Part shown: piece after piece, positions 44,153-52,535 of the stretch | How the letters are laid out: every line of letters starts with the position of its first letter | How positions within the stretch are numbered: position 1 is the first letter of the stretch | NCBI RefSeq assembly: GCF_017873675.1 | Contig: NZ_JAGGKK010000005.1 | Coordinates: 1 to 64,000 of the forward strand | Source of the DNA: Virgibacillus litoralis | Lineage (GTDB): Bacteria > Bacillota > Bacilli > Bacillales > Amphibacillaceae | Direction of reading: 5' to 3' | Length of the DNA: 64,000 nucleotides | Made by a program: the position numbers and the translations under genes | Notes under the pieces: model-generated | Told to the model about the DNA's origin: nothing | Databases searched by the model: none | What the model saw: only the letters and a program-made list of their open reading frames with translations

Positions 44153-44171
44153 ATAGCAAATTTCGTGCCAA
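44153..44171 (-). promoter_or_regulatory. Sigma-54 promoter before iadA
   Basis: On the minus strand TTGGCACGAAATTTGCTA matches the sigma-54 -24/-12 consensus YTGGCACGNNNNTTGCW at every defined position. It faces iadA, and the adjacent upstream gene encodes an intact sigma-54 activator. Confidence 0.85.
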
Positions 44172-44196
44172 TTCAATTAAACCTGTCATTTAGTTA

Positions 44197-44288
44197 TTAG
44201 AAAACTTGGCATTCGCCAAGCCTTTGGGCGAATTGCCTTAGTTTCACTTATGCAGTAAGAAAGTAGTTATACTTTCTTATCTGCCAAG
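44197..44288. repeat. Palindromic mobile-element remnant, short copy
   Basis: It has the same ends as 7862-8012 (TTAGAAAACTTGGCATTCG to CTTTCTTATCTGCC), but the middle is reduced to a single hairpin, GGCATTCGCC with GGGCGAATTGCC. The second hairpin, GCAGTAAGAAAGTA with TACTTTCTTATCTGC, is preserved. It sits 26 bases upstream of the sigma-54 promoter, where activator sites would be expected. Confidence 0.68.
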
Positions 44289-44340
44289 AATTTTTGCACA
44301 TAATTTTATAGGTTGTCTTTTAGGTTGTTTTCTAACCTAA

Positions 44341-44373
44341 AAAAGCTGTAATTCCTTTAAGGAATTACAGCTT
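44341..44373 (-). terminator. Terminator of the sigma-54 activator gene
   Basis: AAGCTGTAATTCC pairs with GGAATTACAGCTT directly after the activator stop at 44378. Confidence 0.75.
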
Positions 44374-44377
44374 CCAC

Positions 44378-46414
44378 CTAAATTCGTTCTAGAACCTTGA
44401 TTCCTAGCTCGGTAATTTTTGTTCCTTGTTTCTTTGTACCCGAAGAAACACATCCACATTTTCTTAAAGCATCTATTTTAACACGGAGCTTCCCCTCTGA
44501 AATCGGGACATCTAAAATGGAAATTATCGTTCGCCTGCCAATTCCTGAATTTTGATTTTTATACATTAACAGACTGTACAATATTTTTTTAAAGAGGATT
44601 AAATCTCCCTGTTCCTCCAGGTAATTTATAGCATAATTAATTTTAGTATCGTCGGAAGCTTTTGGTTTCATGCTTAATGGGAGATGCTCTACCCCAGCAA
44701 GTACACCATCTGCCACGACAGTTAGATAATTTATTAAGCCTTCCAATTCACGAATATTACCAGGCCAATTATAATTAGTTATCGTTTCTATCATTTCTGT
44801 TGTTAAACTTATCTTTATATTTCTTTCATTAAAAAAATGGTTAATCAGTATTTCAATATCCTGCTGCCGTTCCCTTAAAGGAGGAATGTTTAATGGAAGT
44901 TGATTCAGACGATAGAACAAATCCTCCCTAAATTCACCCTGGGTTATCATTTGATGAACATCTTTATTTGTCGCAGCAATAATTCTTACATTAATTGGTA
45001 TTACTTTACTTCCACCTACACGCATTACTTCTCTTTCCTGAATGACACGCAGTATAGCCGCCTGTATATTGGGAGGTGCATCACCAATTTCATCTAAAAA
45101 AATAGTTCCATTTTGCGCCAATTCAAACAAACCGGCTTTCCCACCCCGTCTTGCCCCAGTAAAGGCTCCTTCTTCATACCCGAACAGTTCACTCTCAGCC
45201 AGGGATTGTGTAATCCCTGCAAAGTTGACTGCAACAAAAGGACCTTTCTTCCTGGAAGAATAATCATGTATCGCCTGGGCAAATACCTCTTTACCTGTCC
45301 CACTTTCTCCTGAAATAAGGATAGTATATTCACTTCTCGCAATTTTTTTGGAAAGATTCTTTGTTTGTTCAATTACATCACTTGTACCTACAATATCGTC
45401 AAATGAATATTTTGTAGTCAAACCTGATTCAGTCTTTTTCTTTCTAATTTCCTGTTCCATACGCTGTACATGTGATACATCTTGAAACGTAATAACTGCA
45501 CCAGAAAATTCTCCATCTAAAAAGTTAGGAGTCTTTGTTATAAGAATATGTAGTCCTTGCACCTGGATAATCTCTCTTGGAATTTCCCTTCTTTTTTCCA
45601 TAACATCCTTAATGTTTAGATCCCTAATTACTTCTGAATAATGCTGACCAATAACTTCCTTGCCTTTTAGTCCTAGAATGTTGCTGGCATCTTCATTAAA
45701 AACAGTAATAGTTCCATTAGCGTTAACCCAAATAATACCTTCATGAACGGCATCCAAAACGGTTTCTAAATGGGCATTTAAAAATTTCTCATTCTGAATG
45801 GAAGAAGCTAATTCCCTCCCGATTCGGACAAAGTTTCGAAAATAATCCATCGTATAAAGATGTGGTTTATCAATTGATAACTCGAGGGTTCTAGCAATTT
45901 CAAAGATAGTTGATAAATCCAGATTCCGATCACCTAAATCAATAACCTTTTTCACCTTAGGGGGCACCAACTCTGTTAAACCATGGGTTATAGCTACATC
46001 AAAGCCCTCAATTTCCGGAAGCGGGTTCATATCAGGAGAGTACGCAGTTAAAGCTAATTGATCAAATCCAAGTCTTTTTAATAATTCAACAGAATCTTTT
46101 GCAATATGTGTTTCATTACTAACGAGAAGGCACTTGGTATCTGCCGGTATATCCAGTAACTGTTCTAGCTTATTAAAATCAATCGATCGATTTGCCGTTA
46201 TCAGAGGGACATTCTTTATTCCAGTCCCAAGATATTCTGTATATATCTCATAAGAACCGGAAGAAAGCACCAAATCTACTTCATTCATATCGACTGGCGG
46301 AAAATGATTACTTGCCAATTGAATACCTTGGCCAAATATTTCCTTAAGCTTATTTTTAAATGCATGATAGACCCCAACCTCTTTTGTCAGGATGAAAATA
46401 ACCGGTCTGTTCAT
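44378..46414 (-). CDS. Sigma-54-dependent activator with PrpR N-terminal domain
   Basis: The 678-residue regulator has a PrpR-type sensor domain (about 1-190), a PAS domain (212-310), then an intact AAA+ module: Walker A GESGTGKE (369-376), GAFTGA (416-421), Walker B TIFLDE (437-442), PPLRERQQDIEILI. The C-terminal part after about residue 580 is not a Fis-type HTH. It reads as a winged-helix-like domain (ISEGKLRVKIDALRKCGCVS, TKITELGIKVLERI), unusual for the class. It lies upstream of a perfect sigma-54 promoter serving iadA and the NhaC gene, its probable targets. Confidence 0.9.
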   Translation of the reverse strand: MNRPVIFILTKEVGVYHAFKNKLKEIFGQGIQLASNHFPPVDMNEVDLVLSSGSYEIYTEYLGTGIKNVPLITANRSIDFNKLEQLLDIPADTKCLLVSNETHIAKDSVELLKRLGFDQLALTAYSPDMNPLPEIEGFDVAITHGLTELVPPKVKKVIDLGDRNLDLSTIFEIARTLELSIDKPHLYTMDYFRNFVRIGRELASSIQNEKFLNAHLETVLDAVHEGIIWVNANGTITVFNEDASNILGLKGKEVIGQHYSEVIRDLNIKDVMEKRREIPREIIQVQGLHILITKTPNFLDGEFSGAVITFQDVSHVQRMEQEIRKKKTESGLTTKYSFDDIVGTSDVIEQTKNLSKKIARSEYTILISGESGTGKEVFAQAIHDYSSRKKGPFVAVNFAGITQSLAESELFGYEEGAFTGARRGGKAGLFELAQNGTIFLDEIGDAPPNIQAAILRVIQEREVMRVGGSKVIPINVRIIAATNKDVHQMITQGEFREDLFYRLNQLPLNIPPLRERQQDIEILINHFFNERNIKISLTTEMIETITNYNWPGNIRELEGLINYLTVVADGVLAGVEHLPLSMKPKASDDTKINYAINYLEEQGDLILFKKILYSLLMYKNQNSGIGRRTIISILDVPISEGKLRVKIDALRKCGCVSSGTKKQGTKITELGIKVLERI

Positions 46415-46611
46415 TTTAATCGCTCCAATATACCAAAAAATATATGAATAATACTGAGCGTAATATTAACATAGAATGAGAAATAAATCCTCAACAATAG
46501 AATAGCTGTCAACCAAAGTATGTGCTTTGATTGACAGCTAATTTGTAACATAAACCCCTTTATTTCAATAAAAGAAGACCACCAAATATCGCTCTGCGTA
46601 TAATCTTCCAT
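46411..46611 (-). CDS. Possible 66-residue membrane peptide before the activator gene
   Basis: An ATG at 46611, 11 bases after the sugar permease stop, opens a frame of 66 codons (MEDYTQSDIWWSSFIEIKGF, then a hydrophobic stretch) whose TGA overlaps the activator ATG. AGGGG lies upstream. Against it, a strong hairpin at 46504-46539 lies inside the frame and could be the terminator of the sugar operon. Either it is a coupled leader, or it is chance. Confidence 0.22.
   Translation of the reverse strand: MEDYTQSDIWWSSFIEIKGFMLQISCQSKHILWLTAILLLRIYFSFYVNITLSIIHIFFGILERLK
46504..46539 (-). terminator. Terminator-like hairpin after the sugar ABC operon
   Basis: AGCTGTCAACCAAAG pairs with CTTTGATTGACAGCT around TATGTG. 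It lies between the permease stop (46623) and the activator start (46414). Confidence 0.6.
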
Positions 46612-46622
46612 TCCACAATCCC

Positions 46623-47456
46623 CTATCCTTTTATAGACCCTTGGGTCATTCCTTCCACTATGTACTTTTGCCCTACAGCGAATAGAATTAGCGTTGGGAT
46701 AACGGAAATTACGGTTGCAGCCGACATAGCACCCCAGTCGATATCGAATTTGGTGATAAATGAATTCATGGCTACTGGAATAGTTTTTGCCTCTTCCTTG
46801 TCGATAAACATAATGGCCAAGAATAGTTCGTTCCAGCACTGTACGAATGCAAAGATAAATGTTGCTGCAATACCAGGGAGCATCACAGGAAAAATAACTT
46901 TAAATAATGCACCAATTCGACTGCACCCATCTATCATAGCTGCTTCTTCCAGGCTTGGTGGAATTCGCTCAAAAAAGCTTTTCATAATCACGGTACAAAA
47001 TGGGATCATCATAACTGTGTAAATAAGAAATAATGATGGTAAACGATTTAACAGCTCTAGATTGGACATTAACAAATATAGCGGGGCAAGCGCTATGAAT
47101 ATCGGAATCATCTGCGTAATAAAGAATGCAAATATTACTTGATTCTTACCCATAAAACGGAATCTGGCCAGAACGTACCCGCCCAGCATTGCTATAACTA
47201 GCGAAAGTAAACCAGCTGTTGTTGCAACGATTAGACTGTTAAAAATATAAACACCAAAGTTGGAAATCTCAAAAATATTAACATAGTTTTCAAAAGTGAT
47301 TGTTTCTGGCCAATATTTTAGCGGAAATGTAAACATATCTTCTCTTGGTTTAAGAGAAGTAATCAATATCCAATATAAAGGAAAAATCGAAAAAACAAGA
47401 AATCCTCCTAAAAATATTACCTTAGCAAGCAGTGGCCAATTAACAAGTTTTCTCAT
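46623..47456 (-). CDS. Carbohydrate ABC transporter permease (MalG type)
   Basis: The 277-residue membrane protein has six helices, FSIFPLYWILITSLKPREDMF and the loop SLEEAAMIDGCSRIGALFKV of MalG-type permeases. The ATG at 47456 lies one base after the stop of the MalF-type gene. The upstream GTG would overlap that gene. It is the last gene of a five-gene operon. Confidence 0.9.
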   Translation of the reverse strand: MRKLVNWPLLAKVIFLGGFLVFSIFPLYWILITSLKPREDMFTFPLKYWPETITFENYVNIFEISNFGVYIFNSLIVATTAGLLSLVIAMLGGYVLARFRFMGKNQVIFAFFITQMIPIFIALAPLYLLMSNLELLNRLPSLFLIYTVMMIPFCTVIMKSFFERIPPSLEEAAMIDGCSRIGALFKVIFPVMLPGIAATFIFAFVQCWNELFLAIMFIDKEEAKTIPVAMNSFITKFDIDWGAMSAATVISVIPTLILFAVGQKYIVEGMTQGSIKG

Positions 47457-47457
47457 T

Positions 47458-48390
47458 TTAAAAATCACCTGCTTTATTAAACTTTGTTGCCATTAAGTAG
47501 AAGATAGAAAATACCATTAAAAGTAGAATTATTATTATCCCTATGGCAGCTGCCTGACCATAATCTTGTCCATAAATTATTTTCTCCAGCATAAAAGTAG
47601 AAAGGATATGCGTGGAACCAGCTGGTCCTCCGTTTGTCATAGCGTAAATCAAATCAGGGAAGTTCAAAATCCAAATCACACGAAGTAAGGCGGTCACTAT
47701 AATAGTTGGCAGGATGAATGGTATGGTAATTTTTAATAACTCTTGCAATTTATTTGCTCCATCTATTTTTGCAGCTTCATATAACTCTTCTGGAACTGAC
47801 TGTAAAGCTGCCAAAATCATAATTGCAAAGAAAGTAATGCCATACCATATATTCGCAATAATAACTGAAACCATTGCCCAATTTGGTTCAGATAAAAATG
47901 GTATTTGAGTATCTATTATATTCATCCTTATAAGCAGATCATTAATTACGCCACTTTGCCCGTTGTACATCCACCGCCAAATAATACCAATTAAAAACCC
48001 GGACATCGCCCAAGGGAAAAACACAAGTGCTTGATAGACTCCTCGACCTTTAAATCGTTTCTTAAGTAAAAGTGCCACAAAAAATCCAATCGATAATTGA
48101 AATATAAGAGAAAAGAATATCCAATAAAAACTATTAACGGAAGCGCGTACAAATCCTGGATTAGAGATTACTTCTTTAAAATTTTGTAATCCTATAAATT
48201 CAATATTCGTTAGGTCAAACAAGGAGTAACTTTGAAAAGCCATAACCGCTCCCTTAACTAGCGGATAATAGATAAATATGGATACAAGCAGAATCGCTGG
48301 CAGTAAACTTAAAAAAATATAGAGTCCATGTTTATGAATTTTAAATGCTGGCAAGATAGAAATTCCCTTTGGTTGAGGTTGTGGTTTCAA
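47458..48390 (-). CDS. Carbohydrate ABC transporter permease (MalF type)
   Basis: The 310-residue protein has six helices and the loop ELYEAAKIDGANKLQELLKI. YIFLSLLPAILLVSIFIYYP at the N terminus is typical. Start is TTG after AAGGAGG. No ATPase is encoded in the operon, so a shared MsmX-type ATPase encoded elsewhere is expected. Confidence 0.9.
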   Translation of the reverse strand: MKPQPQPKGISILPAFKIHKHGLYIFLSLLPAILLVSIFIYYPLVKGAVMAFQSYSLFDLTNIEFIGLQNFKEVISNPGFVRASVNSFYWIFFSLIFQLSIGFFVALLLKKRFKGRGVYQALVFFPWAMSGFLIGIIWRWMYNGQSGVINDLLIRMNIIDTQIPFLSEPNWAMVSVIIANIWYGITFFAIMILAALQSVPEELYEAAKIDGANKLQELLKITIPFILPTIIVTALLRVIWILNFPDLIYAMTNGGPAGSTHILSTFMLEKIIYGQDYGQAAAIGIIIILLLMVFSIFYLMATKFNKAGDF

Positions 48391-48449
48391 ACAGTTCGCC
48401 TCCTTTTTTCAAAAAGGGTAGTAATAAAATATTACTACCCGCTTTTCTT

Positions 48450-49805
48450 TTATTGCTGTTCCTTTTGTTCGTTCCAGTAATCCGTCCACTTTTGTAACGT
48501 ATCCTCAACTGTTACATCACCTAATAATAGAGACTGGATATCCTGTTCAGCGATACCTCTATACTCACCCCAGCCCTCGTAATCCACTGGCCGATCAGCA
48601 ATTAAGTATTCATCTAATTTCGCATTCATCTCAATGTAAGAGCTAAAATAACCTTCTTTAAAAAATGGGTCGTCACCAGCACTTTTGTGAACAGGAATTA
48701 ATGAGTTGTTCTTAGCAAAGTGCAAGTTTTGTTCTGGACTAGACAGGAATGAGATTAACTTCCATGCTTCTTCCTTATGTTCCGAAAAAGCACCTATTCC
48801 CCATCCTGCTGTTCCTGCCGTTTGCTGCGCTACTCCAGACGGAACCCCTTTAGGCAATGGTGCAGTATCCCATGTGCCTTCCTCCATATTCTCCTCTGCC
48901 GTTACAATAACTTCTGGGTCTTGAATGAGCATAGCTGTCATACCAGAAGTGAATCCTTGAACCATTTCTGGATAACTCCAGCTAATGGAATCCGGTGGCG
49001 AAGCATCTTCATAACTTTTCACAAACATTTCAAGTGCATCCTTTGCCTCGTCTGTTGCAAACATCGGTTCACCATCTTTGGTGAAGTAGCCATCATCCTG
49101 TACAATTTCATTCCCGACATAAGACCATGTCATAAATTCAACATAATCGGATGACCCTGCTCCTCCTCTGAAGCTATATCCATATCGGTTTTGCGAAGGA
49201 TCGGTTAATTCCACAGCTGCATTATATAGATCCTCCCATGTTTCAGGAACTTCTAAACCAGCTTCTTCAAACCAATCTTTTCGATAGAATAAGGTTTTCT
49301 CATAGATACCATACGGAATAAAGTAGGGCGTTTCATTGACTGCAGTAGCTCCATGTTTGGCGATATCGTTTAATGAATCCCAATTTTCCCAGCTGCTTGT
49401 ATAAGTAGCTAAGTCTTCTATAAAGCTATTATTGGAAAATTGTTTAACCGTCTGGTCCCGCACTTCCAATACATCGATATCTTCTTTGGCCATAAGCATT
49501 TGAGCTATTTTTTCATCAGCGCTTTGCAATGGTGGTGAAATCAATTCAACTTTTATATTCGGATTCTCTTCTTCAAAAGTAGCAATCATACTATTAAGTA
49601 ATTCTGTTCGAGCAGGGCTTGTTAAACTCTCCACCATTCTCAATGTAACAGTCTCATCAGTACTATCTTCGGTATCGTCTGTTGTTGAACCTTCCGAACC
49701 TTCCGTTGAATCTTCCGTATTACTCTCATCACTGCACCCTGCGACAATAACAATAAACAACATCATCGAAAAAAACAGCAGCAACCCTTTTCTAAATCCA
49801 TTCAT
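48450..49805 (-). CDS. Sugar-binding lipoprotein (family 1)
   Basis: The 451-residue precursor has a lipobox (IVIVAGCSDE), an acidic Ser/Thr linker and a family 1 binding domain: FEEENPNIKVELISPP, MLMAKEDIDVLEVRD, GIYEKTLFYRKDWFEEAGLE, VPETWEDLYNAAVEL and SFLSSPEQNLHFAKN. GGGGAGG precedes the ATG at 49805; a longer frame upstream lacks a signal peptide start. It supplies the MalF/MalG-type permeases. Confidence 0.9.
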   Translation of the reverse strand: MNGFRKGLLLFFSMMLFIVIVAGCSDESNTEDSTEGSEGSTTDDTEDSTDETVTLRMVESLTSPARTELLNSMIATFEEENPNIKVELISPPLQSADEKIAQMLMAKEDIDVLEVRDQTVKQFSNNSFIEDLATYTSSWENWDSLNDIAKHGATAVNETPYFIPYGIYEKTLFYRKDWFEEAGLEVPETWEDLYNAAVELTDPSQNRYGYSFRGGAGSSDYVEFMTWSYVGNEIVQDDGYFTKDGEPMFATDEAKDALEMFVKSYEDASPPDSISWSYPEMVQGFTSGMTAMLIQDPEVIVTAEENMEEGTWDTAPLPKGVPSGVAQQTAGTAGWGIGAFSEHKEEAWKLISFLSSPEQNLHFAKNNSLIPVHKSAGDDPFFKEGYFSSYIEMNAKLDEYLIADRPVDYEGWGEYRGIAEQDIQSLLLGDVTVEDTLQKWTDYWNEQKEQQ

Positions 49806-49862
49806 CAGTAATTTTCCTCCCCTTTTTTTAACTCTAAAATTATATAAAAAGAACATTCCTTC

Positions 49863-51032
49863 TTATATCAATAAGGCTTGATCAAGATCATCCATTAAGT
49901 CTTCCTCATTTTCCAGTCCTGCTGAGATTCGAATTAGGCCAGGATCGATGTTGTTTTTCTTGAGGTATTCATCATTTCGACCATTATTTGGAGATAATAC
50001 AAGACTTTCAAATCCTCCCCAAGAGACGCCGATTTTGAAATGTTCCAGTGCATTAATCGTTTTTTTAACATGTTCAAATGAATTAGAGTAAAGTTCAAAA
50101 CTCAGTAAACCAGAATAACCTTGCAGCATTCGCTTTCCCAATTCAAAATCTGATGCTGTTTCAAGACCAGGGTGATTCACTTTTTTTACGGAAGGGTGTT
50201 TATCTAGAAAACTAGCTATTTTTAATCCAGTTTCCTGATGTGCTTTCATTCTAAGTGGAAGAGTCCTCAATCCACGCATTAGCAGCCAGGCTTCATATGG
50301 TGGCATAACGCCGCCAAGCAGCTGATATTCGTTATAAAAAATTCGCTCCATCACATCCTCACTTGTTATAAGTGCTCCTCCAACAAGATCACTATGACCA
50401 CCAAGGTATTTGGAAGCGGAGTGTACTACTACATCTACTCCTAATTCAATTGGATTTTGAAATATTGGAGTGGCCCATGAATTATCAATAATCGTATGAA
50501 GTCCTTTTTGCTTTGCAAGAGCTGTTACTTCTGGGAGATTAATAATCTGAAAGGTCATGGTTGTGGGACTTTCCATATAAATCAATTTTGTAGTTGGTTT
50601 GGCATGTTTTTCAATAGTTTCTATTTTTTTTGAAGTTATATTTGTATGCGTTATGCCGAACTTTTCAAGATACTTAAAAAGCTTTGTAGTTGGACCATAT
50701 ATGTTACTAATGCTTATGACATGTTCTCCGGTTTTCACAAAAGATAAAATAGCTGCAGAAATAGCGGCCATCCCGGAAGAAAACAGCTTGCACTGTTCAC
50801 CATTTTCAAGCGAAGCAATCTTTTGTTCAGCTATCTCAACAGTTGGATTCCTGCCACGCCAATATAAATAATGATTGTGTTCAGATTCCATAGCTTCATT
50901 AAATTCCTCAAACGTCTCGAATATAAAAAGTGAATTTTCATAAATAGGAGGAACAACAGCCCCGTGAAACTTCTTATAATCATCACCTACATGTGCAACG
51001 ATGTGTTCTTTAGACAGTTTATTATGAACCAC
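49863..51032 (-). CDS. Trans-sulfuration PLP enzyme (cystathionine/methionine lyase or synthase family)
   Basis: The 389-residue enzyme has the Cys/Met metabolism PLP domain: LYWRGRNPTVEIAEQKIASL, SSGMAAISAAIL, YMESPTTMTFQ, IDNSWATP (Asp to PLP nitrogen) and VVHSASKYLGGHSDLVGGAL (PLP Lys in ASK). Relatives act as cystathionine gamma-synthase, beta- or gamma-lyase, or methionine gamma-lyase. It lies 3 bases after a GntR regulator and before a sugar-type ABC importer, which is an unusual setting. The importer may carry a sulfur- or amino-group-bearing sugar derivative. Confidence 0.87.
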   Translation of the reverse strand: MVHNKLSKEHIVAHVGDDYKKFHGAVVPPIYENSLFIFETFEEFNEAMESEHNHYLYWRGRNPTVEIAEQKIASLENGEQCKLFSSGMAAISAAILSFVKTGEHVISISNIYGPTTKLFKYLEKFGITHTNITSKKIETIEKHAKPTTKLIYMESPTTMTFQIINLPEVTALAKQKGLHTIIDNSWATPIFQNPIELGVDVVVHSASKYLGGHSDLVGGALITSEDVMERIFYNEYQLLGGVMPPYEAWLLMRGLRTLPLRMKAHQETGLKIASFLDKHPSVKKVNHPGLETASDFELGKRMLQGYSGLLSFELYSNSFEHVKKTINALEHFKIGVSWGGFESLVLSPNNGRNDEYLKKNNIDPGLIRISAGLENEEDLMDDLDQALLI

Positions 51033-51035
51033 GAT

Positions 51036-51734
51036 CTATTCACTCCTATCTGCACCATCGACTTTTCGAATATTTTCTTCTACCGAGTCAATAATTTTAT
51101 TAAATTCAATTAATGCTCTCTCTTTATCCCGTTGCTTAATAGCTTCCAGCATCGTTTGGTGAAAAGGCAGTGAATCATCAAATATATCTTCAATTCCAAA
51201 AGGCTGGTTCCAAAACTTATTAAAGGTGTCATGAACAGACTCAACAATGCTTTCTAAAACAGGATTTTTGGAGGCTTTATATATAGCTTTATGGAAAGCC
51301 CAGTCTACTTTGGACGAATCTTTATGAAGGTCTTTCAATCTAACTTGTTCATTTAAATACATTTCCATTTCATTTATATCCACTTCATCAGCGCGGAACA
51401 CAGCAAGTTCGACAGCCTTTCCTTCAAGCGCTCGACGAAGTTCACTAGTATGTAGTAAGAAGTTTTTTTCATTTTCAACTTCAATTTTTGCTTCTATTCT
51501 TAATACATCCCCATCTTTAACAAATATTCCTTTTCCATTAATAACTTCAACAATATTTAGCCCTTCAAGAAACCGTAATGCTTCCCTGACGGTAGACTTA
51601 CTAACCTGAAATACTTCTGTAAGTTCCGCGACACTCGGCAGTTTATCACCAGTTTTATAGTTTTTTTGATTGATATATTTTTTCACTTCATCAACAATAA
51701 TTTCATGCGAAGAAACCCGTTTAACACTTTTCAT
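51036..51734 (-). CDS. GntR-family regulator, FadR (FCD) subfamily
   Basis: The 232-residue repressor has an N-terminal winged helix (YKTGDKLPSVAELTEVFQVS, then KSTVREALRFLEG) and a C-terminal all-helical FCD ligand domain (ELRRALEGKAVELAVFRADE, FHKAIYKASKNPVLESIVES). FCD domains bind carboxylates, often through a metal. It leads an operon with the PLP lyase and sugar importer and presumably controls it. Confidence 0.92.
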   Translation of the reverse strand: MKSVKRVSSHEIIVDEVKKYINQKNYKTGDKLPSVAELTEVFQVSKSTVREALRFLEGLNIVEVINGKGIFVKDGDVLRIEAKIEVENEKNFLLHTSELRRALEGKAVELAVFRADEVDINEMEMYLNEQVRLKDLHKDSSKVDWAFHKAIYKASKNPVLESIVESVHDTFNKFWNQPFGIEDIFDDSLPFHQTMLEAIKQRDKERALIEFNKIIDSVEENIRKVDGADRSE

Positions 51735-51756
51735 AAATTGCTCCTTTATTGGTTAT

Positions 51757-51794
51757 TAGGTTTTACACCCAACCTATCCACCTATCAGTTAGGT
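51757..51794. promoter_or_regulatory. Paired inverted repeats, candidate GntR operator
   Basis: TAGGTT (51757-51762) faces AACCTA (51771-51776), and ACCTATCAGTTAGGT (51780-51794) is a 5-5-5 inverted repeat with the same half-site. They lie 20-60 bases before the GntR gene, as expected for autoregulation. Confidence 0.5.
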
Positions 51795-51829
51795 AAATTA
51801 TATTCTGGTTTCATGAAATTATTACAAAA

Positions 51830-51859
51830 AAAAGCGCCTTCACTTTAAGAAGGACGCTT
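51830..51859. terminator. Terminator-like hairpin
   Basis: AAGCGCCTTC pairs with GAAGGACGCTT after an A-run. Between here and 52480 there is no intact gene. Confidence 0.65.
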
Positions 51860-51940
51860 ACGCTTATTTTCTGTAATACTTACTATACGATTATGAAGGA
51901 TCGGGAGGTAAATGGGTTATCGGGTTGTATTTACAAAGCA

Positions 51941-51968
51941 GGGACGGAGGGTCAGGTTCATCCTCCCG
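51941..51968. repeat. GGGAC-family single unit
   Basis: GGGACGGAGGGTCAGGTTCA followed by TCCTCCCG, a somewhat degenerate copy. A GTGTCATC/GATGACAC hairpin follows at 52032-52062. Confidence 0.75.
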
Positions 51969-52124
51969 CTTCGTATGACCTAATCAAGAAATACATCATT
52001 TTTAACGTCAACCGAATACCATATGGAAAAAGTGTCATCAAAATACTGATGACACTTTTTCTAACGAACCATTATAATAACTCCTCATCCATCAAAAAGA
52101 GAAGAAGCAACTAATGAACTGCCT

Positions 52125-52376
52125 TCTAGAATATTATAATGTTGATGTCGATATTTAAATTCAACTGCTTATAAGAAAGAACATTAATGAATTAATCTAA
52201 TGCTTATAACTGATAAGAAAATTCCTTTCTTGATCAACATACTATTTACAAGTTCGCTTTAGGAGATTGCTGCCATATTATGACAATTACAAAAGTAAAA
52301 AGTGTTAAAAAGAAAGGCATGAATAAATCAGAGAGAGTATAATTATGATTGGAAAGACTTTGGAATTAGGGGAGAA
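52125..52376 (+). pseudogene. Decayed copy of the zinc-ribbon gene at 32332
   Basis: Two blocks match the intact gene: the region of ATTATAATGTTGATGTCGAT with AATTCAACTGCTTATAA, and later GACAATTACAAAAGTAAAAA through GAGAGAGTATAATTATGATT. The middle is deleted and the frame is broken by several changes. Similarity extends beyond the stop (TTAGGGGAG and further), so a segment larger than the gene was duplicated. Confidence 0.7.
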
Positions 52377-52479
52377 TGTGACTGAAATATATGGATTGTT
52401 TCTTTCATGCGGGGTTTCTGAAGACTTAGTACTGGGACAAAAAGCCGTCCCAACGTTCCCATTTAGACGATTGATTTAA

Positions 52480-52518
52480 AAATGCACCTCCCAAGCTAGG
52501 AGATGCACCCTTTTTTAA
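52480..52518 (-). terminator. Terminator of the ROK-ABC operon
   Basis: ATGCACCTCCCAAG and CTAGGAGATGCACC arms form a hairpin followed by a T-run in minus direction, just beyond the permease stop at 52536. Confidence 0.7.
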
Positions 52519-52535
52519 TAGCATGTTTCTCTTCA

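Noticed and set aside
46612-46839. Upstream extension of the 66-codon frame to a 142-codon gene
   Set aside because: This part lies within the MalG-type permease gene in another frame and has no ribosome site. Only the downstream 66 codons deserve a low-confidence mention.
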